Source: Brettanomyces bruxellensis
Taxonomy: Eukaryota > Ascomycota > Pichiomycetes > Pichiales > Pichiaceae
Direction: 5' to 3'
Assembly: GCF_011074885.1 (NCBI RefSeq)
Contig: NC_054690.1
Location: forward strand, 3,229,001 to 3,293,000
Length of the DNA stretch: 64,000 nucleotides
Below the pieces are notes generated by a model. That model had not been told where the DNA came from, ran no database searches, and was given only the letters and a program-made list of their open reading frames with translations. This document shows positions 30,043-39,428 of the stretch, one piece after another. The translations under genes and the position numbers were made by a program. The stretch's first letter is position 1. Every line of letters begins with the position of its first letter.

Positions 30043-31560
30043 CCTAAATTTGTTGAGTAAAAGGGAAGAGAGATCTGTAGTCAATGGTATAACCTTTTTT
30101 AAATTTGTAGTGGTTCAATATATGTTCCAGTTGGCGCTTAAATAAATTATCAAAAAACTGTTTTTTTTTCTCGGATCGCATTTCGTTTTTTTTTGTCGGT
30201 TCGATATTCACGCCCCAAAAGGGGAAGGAGAGAAAAACAATTAAATTGATCGGATTTTTAAGTAATAAATCCCTATGTTTCACTTAAGTAGTTCAAGATG
30301 CAATTTATTAATTCATGATTCTGTCCTCAGAAATTTCTTACTCTAACTTAACTATCCACAAGATTTCTTATACAGTTGATGTTACTAAATTGGTAAATAC
30401 CTGATTGAAACGTCCAAGCATTTATGTACACGAAGTACCATCTAGCATCATGTTAAGCCGTTCTAAGGGTGTTACTCAAACTCCAAGTTTCTCCATAGAG
30501 AATATTTTGCGGCGCTTTGTTTTTATTTAGTTTTCAGATGACCATTATAAAATGCCCAAAGCAACAAATAAAGACCTTGGTCACTGGTTCTTCGAAAGGA
30601 TTTTTACGCGATAAAAATATATCTTACAGTATCTTCAAATTTTTCAAATTGTAACTTTTAGACTAGTAGTATGTGCCCAGCGTTATATTTGCCTGGCTAT
30701 ATTAAATTCATAAAAAGTAAAAAATGCCTAATTTTTACTTCATGTATTAAAGGTTAGTTGAGCGCTGAACTATAATGCAATGAAAGCATACTTTAATGAA
30801 ATAAATAATAAATTTTATTACACGTACACAATCGATGACCTCAATGGAGTATGCCTTGCTCAGGAGTAAAAGAAAAAATAAAAACAGAAATATTTTCCTG
30901 CAATTTTGTTGTCTGACCGTATTTTCACTATGTTGGACACAAATTTAGGAAGCTACATTAACATCCCGGTAGAGTCTGAAGGGTTTGGTTATTTTAAAAT
31001 ACTATATTCCCACTGTCAACCTCATAAATTACTTCGCATTAAATAATTATTATTATATGTTATTAAATTTTAAGAACGCATTTCTAGATAGTGAATGTCT
31101 AGAATAATTAATTACGGACAATTCTAAAAAAAAAAGTTCTCTAATTTGGTATTTGAGGAGATCGGCAGAAAATTAACTTTCCACCTTTTTCTCCCCTTAA
31201 ATTAATTTTTGCTTTTTATGTAAAACTACTTCACTTCACTTTATCTCTTTAGATGACATGTTTTTCACAAAGAAGCATGGGCAGATAGATCGTCTTCGTT
31301 CGAATACCCTCGGAGTGGCAGAGTTAAAAAATAGGTTTATTTTCTTTTATGATGCTTCACACCCAATTTTTGAATTACCGAAGGTAGTATGTCTGTAACA
31401 CGTACACGTAGCATGAGTACATTTATATTTACCAATATTGGATAAATATGTGGTTGTATTTTTTCCCAACTTGTATTAATAAAATAATTAAGACAGCAAG
31501 GCACAAAAAGCTTCTAAGATCTCTCTTAACAGAGACATTCACACTTACGTCTGTTATGCT
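30043..31560. other. Gene-poor intergenic region upstream of LAA1
   Basis: These 1.5 kb of strongly AT-rich sequence show no coding frame with homology, no tRNA and no clear repeat. They border the LTR cluster. Faint similarity between 31050-31110 and 31600-31680 (ttattatatgt, aagaacg, agaataat) hints at decayed repeat copies but may be due to base composition. Confidence 0.45.
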
Positions 31561-31713
31561 TGTCGGACATATGAGAATATTACCTAGTATGAGACAATCT
31601 ATTATTATATGTCATTGAATTTATCTGTTTTGAGATCTGAACTTATTCTTAAAGAACGAATATTTAGAATAATATTTATTAAACAATCCTGAATAAAATT
31701 CACTAACATTATG

Positions 31714-32269
31714 TGTCAGAGTATATAAATCCCGTGTGACATTTGTATCTACTTAATTGCTCACATATCTCTGTGCCGTAGCACTACCGAGCGCGCAGAT
31801 GCCCAAGGTTATGAACGGGATTGGCCATATAGTTCGGATATAGAAAAGACTTCTGTTGCATAGAATGACCCCCATAACAAAATAGGGTCCTTACGAACAC
31901 GTTTGTAATCCAGCGAGAACCCGAAGGTTACTCTTGGTTTCAGCTGAAGGTTCACTTCAAGATGGATTTCCTTATATGAATATGTATTGCAAATTACACA
32001 ATAAAGTCGTCCTTTCTAAGAGACACATAGTATATAAGGAAAAAGTAGTACATACATATAAGAGATATTTTTCCGCAGAAGTGGAATAGGTCATTCTCAG
32101 CCGAAAGTAGATTAGGGAGAAATTTATTTCACAGGAAAAATTTCCCCGCGAATTATTTCTTCTATCTGTCTGAACATTAATTTGATTCACATATTATAAA
32201 TCAAATACCAGTTGAACCTTTATGCGTTATTAACATATGAAACATTATTATAACTCATAGGTTCCGACA
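31714..32269 (-). mobile_element. Solo LTR of a Ty-like retrotransposon, copy 1 (556 bp)
   Basis: The element has TG...CA ends with a 4-bp inverted terminus (TGTC...GACA) and is flanked by a perfect 5-bp target duplication TTATG (31709-31713 and 32270-32274). It is nearly identical, in reverse, to the copy at 32434-32996. The two start TGTCGGAACCTATGAG and TGTCGGGACCTATGAG. No gag, pol or internal sequence is attached, so it is a solo LTR left by LTR-LTR recombination. Strand is assigned by likening TGTCGGAA to the usual 5' start of yeast LTRs and is uncertain. A conserved frame of about 70 codons inside both copies is LTR sequence, not a gene. Confidence 0.88.
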
Positions 32270-32433
32270 TTATGATATAAAATCAGAATTAAATATATAT
32301 TTTTCATTATGTATTGATTACCTCACTATATTTTCCTTTTTTTTTACTTTACTTTACCTCTTTTTATATAACTTATTTATTATACGAAAGGACGAAACCT
32401 GATAACCTGTTTTGCAATTGTTAAAGTTAGTGT
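32270..32433. other. Spacer between the two inverted LTRs (164 bp)
   Basis: The spacer begins with the right-hand TTATG duplication of copy 1. The rest is AT-rich, with a T-rich stretch at 32334-32366. It would be the loop of any hairpin formed by the LTR pair. Confidence 0.6.
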
Positions 32434-32996
32434 TGTCGGGACCTATGAGTTATAATAATGTTTTATATGTTAATAACGCATAAAGGTTCAACTGGTATTT
32501 GATTTATAATATGTGAATCAAATTAATGTTCAGACAGATAGATATGAGAAATAATTCGAGGGGAAATTTTTCCTATGAAATAATTTTCTCCCTAATCTAC
32601 TTTCGGCTGAGAATGACCTATTCCACTTCTGCGGAAAAATATCTCTTATATGTATGTACTACTTTTTCCTTATATACTATGTGTCTCTTAGAAGGGACGA
32701 CGACTTTATTGTGTAATTTGCAATACATATTCATATAAGGAAATCCATCTTGAAGTGAACCTTCAGCTGAAACCAAGAGTAACCTTCGGGTTCTCGCTGG
32801 ATTACAAACGTGTTCGTAAGGACCCTGTTTTGTTATGAGGGTCATTCTATGCAACAGAAGTCTTTTCTATATCCGAACTATATGGCCAATCCCGTTCATA
32901 ACCTTGGGCATCTGCGCGCTCGGTAGTGCTACGGCACAGAGATATGTGAGCAATTAAGCAGATACAAATGTCACACGGGATTTATATACTCTGACA
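32434..32996 (+). mobile_element. Solo LTR of the same family, copy 2 (563 bp), opposite orientation
   Basis: It has the same TGTC...GACA ends and aligns along its full length with the reverse complement of copy 1, with scattered substitutions and a few short indels. The flanks AGTGT (left) and GTCCG (right) do not match, so it lacks a target duplication. One side was therefore rearranged or the copy arose by recombination between elements. Its right end lies 111 bp upstream of a tRNA-Asn gene, the usual integration zone of Ty1/Ty3-type elements. Confidence 0.85.
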
Positions 32997-33107
32997 GTCC
33001 GACACTCTTAACACCGACTAAAACAAATACACAAATCACTTTGTACTTACATAATCTACAATAATTCAGATTCAAATCAAAATAGACCCCCTTCGAGCGT
33101 TGTTGTC

Positions 33108-33181
33108 GACTGGGTGGCCAAGCTGGTTAAGGCGTGCGACTGTTAATCGCAAGAGCGTGAGTTCAATCCTCACCCTGGTCG
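33108..33181 (+). tRNA. tRNA-Asn (GTT)
   Basis: A 74-base tRNA folds into a full cloverleaf. The acceptor is GACTGGG/CCTGGTC (two wobble pairs) with discriminator G. The A-box region is TGGCCAAGCTGGTTAAGGCG. The anticodon loop CTGTTAA has anticodon GTT at 33142-33144, and the B box is GTTCAATCC. The sequence closely follows yeast tRNA-Asn. It has no intron. Confidence 0.97.
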
Positions 33182-33190
33182 CTGGGTATA

Positions 33191-33197
33191 TTTTTTT
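33191..33197 (+). terminator. RNA polymerase III terminator (T7)
   Basis: A run of seven T residues starts nine bases after the 3' end of the tRNA-Asn gene, the expected Pol III stop. Confidence 0.85.
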
Positions 33198-33745
33198 ACT
33201 TTTTAATTAACTTATTAAAGTACAATCTGCTAATAGAGATAATGTAGTGTATCAAGGAACTTAGGAGAATGGTCTATATGTATCGATGAAGGTAGGTTCA
33301 ATAGTTAGAACTTCTGAGGCTTACTGGCTCAGAAATAAGAAAATTTCCTAATCAGGACTCCCCATTAAAATCTGTGTTGACAATCACATTGTTGAATTTT
33401 TTTTCCTGGACAATGTTTACATCACTTTTCATATAATGTGTGCTTTTCAAGACTTCTTTTAATAAACTCACACATAAAACCAATTCTCGTCCCAGTCAAC
33501 TTTAAAATTACCTCAGTACTTAAAATTGAACATTTTTAAAACCATTCGTATTATTTTGCATGAGGCGTCATATCAAGTTTTCTTTGGATAGGTACATGAC
33601 GACACTTTAAAATAGGGGTCGAACAGTTAGTTACTCTTTGCTCTACTTGACGTATGATATACTTGCTAAATTCTCATTTTGCGCTTTGAATTATCATTTT
33701 AGAGTTATAGCTTACATTAATTGGATAGTGAGTATTACATCGACT
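33198..33745. other. Intergenic region, B-type cyclin promoter
   Basis: These 548 bp run between the tRNA and the cyclin gene. I see no gene and no clear cell-cycle element that I can support. Confidence 0.45.
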
Positions 33746-35239
33746 ATGGGATCCACAACATACAGCAGGTGGCTTGATGTTAAATCGGACGAGAATGAAT
33801 GGAAAGAACCAAAATCGAAAGTAAGTACTAGCAAACATCTTACTCTACGCAAGGTACTAGGCGTGGTTTCTGGAAGTGAGTTGAATTCTAGGTCCGGAAA
33901 TATACAATGTAGGCTTGCCAAGATGCCTTACTTCACTGACGAAAAAATTAAGAGCATTAAGCTAGAGAATAGATTAAAGGGAATAATGAACAAAGGAAAT
34001 GACCAACAGAAGTTATATAATATTAAACAAACTCCTGAAAGAAAATGTATATCTAGGTCCGGTGGGGATTTTGCGAAAAAATCTTTTAAATATTTGCAGC
34101 AGTTTTCAGAGAAAATGAAAGAAGAGAAAGCCCACAATAGTTCAAAGTTATCTAAAGACGCTGCAAATAGATGCAAATCGCTCAAAAAATTAGGGAGGGA
34201 GGTACCTGATAGGAAAAAGCTTAAGACAGGTGGAAAAAACAAGAAAGTTTGGCGGGATTTCCCTCTAAGTGATAGTTCATCTGACCATTATGAGAAGGAG
34301 GATGTGCGCCGACATACAAATAGCAATGATGAAGGTACAGTCGTACCGATGAGTCCTCAATGGGATGAGACAATTGAAAAGGAGCTGGAGGCTGTGGTTT
34401 ACAAAATGTATAGATCAGAGCCTGATCCCGAAGATGAAGATACATGGGATGTATCGATGGTCGCTGAGTACGCTCCAGAGATTTTCAATCACTTGAGAGA
34501 TCTAGAAACAAAATACGCACCCTATCCATATTACATCCCACAGATTCAATCAGAGATTACATGGGACAATAGGGCCACGCTTGTGAACTGGATAGTACAG
34601 GTTCATTCTAGGTTCGGATTATTACCAGAGACATTATACCTTACAGTTAATATTATAGATAGATTCCTGTCTAAAAGACCGATATCTCTATCAAAGTTTC
34701 AACTTTGCGGAGCTGTTGCACTTTTCATTGCAGCGAAGTACGAAGAAATTAATTGCCCGACAGTTAAACAAATTGCATATATGATATCAAATCAGTATAC
34801 TACAACCGAGCTTTTAAAAGCTGAGAGGTTCATGATAACTGACATAGACTTTGACATGGGGTATCCTGGTCCTATGTCCTTTTTAAGACGAACTTCCAAA
34901 GCGGACAATTATGATACAGAGATCAGAACTTTGGCTAAATATTTTCTGGAGATCACAATCATGGATTCACGATTTGTGGCCGCTCCTCCAAGTTGGCTAG
35001 CAGCTGGTGCAAGTTATCTATCATTAAAAATGCTTCATCACGGGGAATGGACCGAGGCTCATGTTTACTACAGTGGATACACAGAAGCTCAGCTCAGACC
35101 GTTAGCCGAAATTTTAATAGATTGCTGCTTAAATTACAAGACGCATCATAAGGCCATTTTTGATAAATATGCTTCGAGAAGATTTAAACGGAGTTCATTG
35201 TTTGTTCAAGATTATTTAGAACGGGAACTTTACAGATAA
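33746..35239 (+). CDS. B-type mitotic cyclin, Clb3/Clb4-like
   Basis: The 497-residue protein has a basic N-terminal half and a tandem cyclin fold from about residue 245 to 490. Key stretches are LVNWIVQVHSRFGLLPETLYLTVN, FIAAKYEEINCPT and GYPGPMSFLRRTSKADNYD. The residues EINCPT and YPGPM-FLRR resemble S. cerevisiae Clb3/Clb4 more than Clb1/Clb2. A destruction box RKVLGVVSG (RxxLxxxx) lies at about residues 35-43, consistent with APC/C turnover. It would bind Cdk1 and drive spindle and mitotic events. The ATG at 33746 is the first in frame; the frame is open for 36 codons before it without another ATG. Confidence 0.9.
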   Translation: MGSTTYSRWLDVKSDENEWKEPKSKVSTSKHLTLRKVLGVVSGSELNSRSGNIQCRLAKMPYFTDEKIKSIKLENRLKGIMNKGNDQQKLYNIKQTPERKCISRSGGDFAKKSFKYLQQFSEKMKEEKAHNSSKLSKDAANRCKSLKKLGREVPDRKKLKTGGKNKKVWRDFPLSDSSSDHYEKEDVRRHTNSNDEGTVVPMSPQWDETIEKELEAVVYKMYRSEPDPEDEDTWDVSMVAEYAPEIFNHLRDLETKYAPYPYYIPQIQSEITWDNRATLVNWIVQVHSRFGLLPETLYLTVNIIDRFLSKRPISLSKFQLCGAVALFIAAKYEEINCPTVKQIAYMISNQYTTTELLKAERFMITDIDFDMGYPGPMSFLRRTSKADNYDTEIRTLAKYFLEITIMDSRFVAAPPSWLAAGASYLSLKMLHHGEWTEAHVYYSGYTEAQLRPLAEILIDCCLNYKTHHKAIFDKYASRRFKRSSLFVQDYLERELYR

Positions 35240-35570
35240 ATCGATGCTTGAATAACTTTAACAAATTTATAGAAATGCATACATTTTATATACGTGCTGA
35301 GAACTTTGTACATCTATCATTACAACCACTAATATTATTAACATCTGAATATTTACTCTTTATATCCCGCCTCTTCATAAACATTATGCATTTATTAAAA
35401 CTTTTTTTTTGTTTCTGCATTTCTACTTTTGCTTTCAGAATATTATTTTTAGGCAATCACCAAAATTATTTAAGAGAAGGCCTTCCCCTGCTTTTCTAAA
35501 AAACATTCGGACCTACTGGAGAGGATTAATTACGGCAAATACATAGTAGCTAGAAGGATTAAGTTGAGAA
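35240..35570. other. Intergenic region, cyclin 3' side and MAM33 promoter
   Basis: This 331-bp AT-rich spacer has a T8 run near 35403. I see no gene. Confidence 0.45.
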
Positions 35571-36371
35571 ATGTCATCTAAACTACTTATTCGCGCATTC
35601 AGAGCGGCAACAAAGCCCTCACTTGTGAAGGTCATCGGCTTTTCGCCATTGAGTTCCAGAGTTTATCCTGTAAATTTACTATCCAGAAGACAATTTTCGT
35701 ATACAGCACCTGCAAATAATTCCTCTAGAACAATTTCCGAAATTTTGGGCAGTGAAATCAACACGGAACAGGATGACAGATTTGCGTTGGATGAGCAATT
35801 TCAAGACTACATGACTGAACAAGGGTATAAAGCAATTGATAAACCAGGAAATGTGATTACCGACTTGGTTAAGAAAAATGGATCGGAAACGATACATGTT
35901 TTTGTTGATACTGCTGCTATAATTGACACATCTTCTACATTCAAAAGCTTGCAAGAACAAATGCAAACAGATCCAGAAGAATTCACTGATTTGGATGATG
36001 ACAATATAAAAGAATTGTCTGTGACTGAAATTAAAACCGTGATAGAGAAGAATGGAAGGGCCAGCGTTTATGACATTCATCTTTCTCTCCTTGACTTCGA
36101 AATTTCTATTGCCTCGGTTACATTTTTTGACCACGCAGAGGATGCAATCAAGGAGTGTAACTGTGTGGAGGAGATCTCATCTTCAGCATATAGCGGACCA
36201 GAATTTACAAACTTAGATGAAGAGCTACAGGACGCAATCCTTAAGTATTTAAAAGATAAAGGACTTGGCGATGAACTTTGGGAATTGATAATTGCGTATT
36301 CTGGCGTTAAGGAAAACAATGATTACATCAATTGGCTCCAAAACTTCAAGCAATTTGTGGATGCTAAGTAA
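35571..36371 (+). CDS. MAM33: Mitochondrial matrix acidic protein Mam33 (p32/C1QBP family)
   Basis: The 266-residue protein has a long basic, hydroxylated presequence (about 1-45, with RRQFSYT as a likely cleavage site). An acidic p32-type domain follows, including LDEQFQDYMTEQGYKAIDKP and the C-terminal helix block LDEELQDAILKYLKDKGLGDELWELIIAYSG with LQNFKQFV. p32 proteins form doughnut-shaped trimers in the matrix; yeast Mam33 helps mitochondrial translation and respiratory growth. Length equals S. cerevisiae Mam33 (266). Confidence 0.93.
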   Translation: MSSKLLIRAFRAATKPSLVKVIGFSPLSSRVYPVNLLSRRQFSYTAPANNSSRTISEILGSEINTEQDDRFALDEQFQDYMTEQGYKAIDKPGNVITDLVKKNGSETIHVFVDTAAIIDTSSTFKSLQEQMQTDPEEFTDLDDDNIKELSVTEIKTVIEKNGRASVYDIHLSLLDFEISIASVTFFDHAEDAIKECNCVEEISSSAYSGPEFTNLDEELQDAILKYLKDKGLGDELWELIIAYSGVKENNDYINWLQNFKQFVDAK

Positions 36372-36887
36372 GTAATCCCTAATATTGCTGCGTATCCAAC
36401 TGTATTTTGGAATAGCACCTTGTTACCGCAATATTATTGTAAATAGTCATTTGGTATTAGTATTCCTTGCATATAATTACTTTCTTTATTCCAAATATTT
36501 TATTTACTATGCTAATGCAGTATATAAATAGTCCAGTAACTTCGAATTCCTGTAAAATCGTGTCTTCTGGTTGTTCCTGTGTGTATTTGAATAGCGCTTG
36601 CTTTTTTTCGCAGTCACAGTTGACATGCCGAATTCCTTAAAAATTAAAACCCAGTTCATTATAGGTGCGAGGTGTGATTAATTTATTTATACTGACCTAT
36701 TGTGATTCTGCCAAACTACCGGATCTATCAATTTTTAGGGGGTTTGAAATCCGCTGAAAAAAATACGGTGAAAAAAAAAAAAGCCATGCGAGCTAAAAGT
36801 GTTGTCAGAAGTTTAAGTTGTGCAAGTGAAGCTGGATATATACATTTGCTTCAACTAATCAAAGACAAACTTCTATATATAAATACA
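36372..36887. other. Intergenic region, promoter of second P1 gene
   Basis: These 516 bp contain a HomolD-type box (reported separately) and an A12 run near 36771. I see no gene; the P1 frame is open upstream of its ATG but without another start. Confidence 0.5.
36611..36618 (+). promoter_or_regulatory. HomolD box CAGTCACA before the second P1 gene
   Basis: CAGTCACA is the exact HomolD core that drives ribosomal-protein genes in Schizosaccharomyces pombe and is found before such genes in some other yeasts. It lies 270 bp upstream of the P1 start codon. The RPL13/RPS16 promoter has a one-mismatch version at 11639. Confidence 0.4.
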
Positions 36888-37214
36888 ATGAGTGAATCCT
36901 TGCTTTCATACGCTGCTTTGGTGCTTACTGACTCCGAGAAGGAGATCAATGCCGACAGTTTACAGGCCGTTTTGGACGCTGCCGGTGCTTCTGTTGACAG
37001 AATTTGGGTTGAGACCTTTGCCAAGGCTCTCAATGGTCAGGACTTCAAGGATGATTTGCTTAAGTCATCTTCTAATGTCTCTGCTGCTCCAGCAGCAGCA
37101 GCCTCTGGTGCAGCAGCAGCTTCTGGCGATGATGCTGATGAAGAGAAGAAGGAAGAATCTGAGGAGGAAGAAGAAGACGACGATGCTGACCTTGGAATGG
37201 GATTGTTTGATTAA
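36888..37214 (+). CDS. 60S acidic ribosomal stalk protein P1, second copy
   Basis: The 108-residue protein begins MSESLLSYAALVLTDSEKEI, with the helix domain WVETFAKALNGQDFKDDLL, an Ala-rich hinge, an acidic tail and the terminal GMGLFD. It is P1-type, so the genome has at least two P1 genes, as S. cerevisiae does (RPP1A, RPP1B). It differs clearly from the copy at 9824 in the N-terminal domain, so the duplication is old. I chose the ATG at 36888 because the upstream in-frame sequence has no other ATG and does not resemble P1. Confidence 0.93.
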   Translation: MSESLLSYAALVLTDSEKEINADSLQAVLDAAGASVDRIWVETFAKALNGQDFKDDLLKSSSNVSAAPAAAASGAAAASGDDADEEKKEESEEEEEDDDADLGMGLFD

Positions 37215-37908
37215 ATCATTCAAGAGAAATTTCACAATTTTAATGTATCATTGATATGCTTGGCTGAGGGGATCGTTTATCCTTAGTTTTTTGGTTGGAG
37301 ATTGATAGAAAAGTTGTCATTCTTTACGCCGGCGTTAAGTTAGTACCATAATTTACCGGCTTTATTGTTGGATGCTCTCTATAAAGCACTCCATAAATAC
37401 ACAAATAAAAGGGTATATTATTTCTTAATTTCAGCTATAGGTTCACAGAATAACTATAAAAAGGTCACCAACATTATTATTTACTGTATTGTGCAAGTAT
37501 AACATATGCTCATAAACAAAAATACTCGTTTGTCATATGTATTGCCCTTATTGTAGCGCTCTAAAAGTCCAATACTGCAAGATAAAATTAAGTATTGTAG
37601 TGGACAAGATAAAGAGACCCTGTGTTTGACCCCAAGTTCATGTATTATGCCATAGGCAGGGCCTAACCGAGGGTATGCATATTTCGAGACTTGTAGATAA
37701 AAAGAACTAAATGGGACTAATGGATGTTGCTTTGTATTAAATATACCCATTGTGCCTTTATTCAAGAAAAGGGCAATATATTGCTTAAGTGAATGGTAAT
37801 CCGAAGTAAAAACAATCTATGATTCGGCTGTCCAGACGCCGTCAAGTTTCAAAGTGATGGGAATTTGAATTGTAGTGGGTGAAAAATGGTGCTTTTAATC
37901 CAACTGAA
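37215..37908. other. Intergenic region between convergent genes
   Basis: These 694 bp contain a perfect 10-bp GC-rich palindrome ACGCCGGCGT at 37326-37335 and a lone TACTAAC on the minus strand at 37345-37339 with no usable acceptor. The 94-codon minus-strand frame at 37481-37765 has no recognisable homology. Confidence 0.45.
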
Positions 37909-38709
37909 TTAATTCTTTTCCTTTTTTCTTCTTTTGTTTCTTCGATTATCAACCGAGCTGAAATCACTTCCCGAGTCAGCGGGAGAGGTGTAATAATGGA
38001 AGAATAAAGCTGAATGATGTTCACTTTGTTTGCTTCTGGGGCTTCTATATATTGATGATGCACTATTATTTATTTTTTTACTCTCCTCAGAGTGAGAAGA
38101 TACCTTGGGCTTTGAAGGCGACTTTGTCGGGGTTGAGTTAGGGGTCATTTGGCTAAAATAATCACAACCGGTCCCATGTTGGATAGGTGCTGGAGTAAAT
38201 GTATTCTCATGAGGTGTACAATAATATTGCTTACGTTTAAGCATTTCAATATCCTTCAGTAACATGTTTCTTTCCAATTCTAGACGATCAATTTTGGATA
38301 AACTGTCTTTTTTTGATATATCCAAAGACAAGCTAAGTTGTTTTATTTTAAGCAAACAATGTTTCAAAATCTTGGTTAGTTCTTCCATATTTATGTCATT
38401 CTCTCTTACAATTTTTTCCGTATTTTTAGTGGCAGAAAGCTTGAAGATGAGTTTATCTAATACCAATTCTAACGAATTATTGGACATTCCGGAGTCATTT
38501 TTTGGGATTGGGGATGGCTTTAAGATTCGCTTTTCCGATTTCGTGGCATTAACGCATTCAAATTCATCATTTTCTTGTAAAGTTGAAAGTTGAACTATTG
38601 AAGTCAATAGGTTATCTGGTATTTTTGAAAGAAAATGATAATTGTCTTTTCGTGGGTCATGCTTTAACGCCACAGCACAGTTGTCCGTCGCTTGCTCTTT
38701 TCCTGTCAT
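37909..38709 (-). CDS. Unidentified coiled-coil protein with CDK-type phosphosites
   Basis: I do not recognise this 266-residue protein. The region of about residues 110-165 (TKILKHCLLKIKQLSL... to RNMLLKDIEMLKRKQ) has the heptad pattern of a coiled coil. The C-terminal third is low-complexity and Ser/Thr/Pro-rich, with minimal CDK sites in TPTKSPSKPK and YRSPRSK. It ends in a strongly basic stretch (NRRNKRRKKEKN) that could be a nuclear localisation signal. A nuclear or spindle-associated, cell-cycle-regulated protein is a reasonable guess only. It converges with the second P1 gene. Confidence 0.7.
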   Translation of the reverse strand: MTGKEQATDNCAVALKHDPRKDNYHFLSKIPDNLLTSIVQLSTLQENDEFECVNATKSEKRILKPSPIPKNDSGMSNNSLELVLDKLIFKLSATKNTEKIVRENDINMEELTKILKHCLLKIKQLSLSLDISKKDSLSKIDRLELERNMLLKDIEMLKRKQYYCTPHENTFTPAPIQHGTGCDYFSQMTPNSTPTKSPSKPKVSSHSEESKKINNSASSIYRSPRSKQSEHHSALFFHYYTSPADSGSDFSSVDNRRNKRRKKEKN

Positions 38710-39428
38710 CAGGACGAATTCAGATGAGAAAACAATTAAATAAGCAAAAATAATGAATTGTATTGATTACTATGATGATAGAAACTAAATTGGAAACGCT
38801 TCATACATTATAATGTTACTTATATATATAAAAAATAGTTTCGTCATCTTATGCGGCGATTTAAAGATGGAAAAATTAAGAAAGAAAATGGGAAAAAACT
38901 CATGGAGTAATTTATCAGTCAAATTACTTATTCCAGCATTTTTATGCATCTAATAACACCATATTTGGACATGCCAAAATGTTCGATTATTTTTATCTAA
39001 GTCGAATGGTTTGCAATGACGCAAACAATTACTATATAAATACATCACAAAAATAACATTGGAAAAATGGTCATACATGCATGCCTCCTTTAAATAACAA
39101 AGAGTGAGCACAATTAAAAAGCTGCGTGTGTGGATACATACTAAATATGATTGCTATACATTAATTTGATTAGCTTTAAGGTAAAGCAGATAAACTCGTT
39201 CCTGGTAAGAAATTATTAGTGTAGATAATGGAATAAGACAAAAGTAAAGAAAATAACTATCCATCATGTATATCTGTTGTATGAAACAAGATTTTTTATA
39301 TAATATAATAAACCTTACTAATTTGACAAATAAAAAATGCCCAACACCAAACAAGAAGTCAATACTGATTGTACTATAACGGTAAAGTATGAAAAACCTC
39401 ATTGTTAAATCACGAAAGGCATGGCTCA
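38710..39428. other. Intergenic region, SFC1 3' side
   Basis: These 719 bp of AT-rich sequence contain an AT run near 38821. A 91-codon minus-strand frame ending at 39154 begins one base before the SFC1 stop and looks like chance (hydrophobic, AT-driven). Confidence 0.45.

Larger units (their letters stand above)
31561..33004. repeat. Possible older LTR remnant bracketing the LTR pair
   Basis: TGTCGGAC at 31561-31568 and its exact inverse GTCCGACA at 32997-33004 enclose both LTRs. With mismatches the inverted match extends to 17 bases (31552-31568 against 32997-33013, from TGTTA to TAACA). The left end, TGTCGGACATATGAG, also resembles the start of the younger LTRs (TGTCGGAACCTATGAG). Removing both LTRs leaves about 320 bp, a plausible LTR size. 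No target duplication flanks it, so this is tentative. Confidence 0.3.

Noticed and set aside
31050..31680. Second pair of degenerate repeats (31050-31110 and 31600-31680)
   Set aside because: Shared words are short, AT-rich and differently spaced; base composition explains them.
31972..32738. Paired open frames of about 70 codons conserved in the two LTRs
   Set aside because: They are mirror parts of the same LTR sequence; conservation comes from LTR identity, not from a protein.
37326..37335. GC palindrome ACGCCGGCGT as a terminator or operator
   Set aside because: Ten bases, single occurrence, in a 3' intergenic region; no basis for a function.
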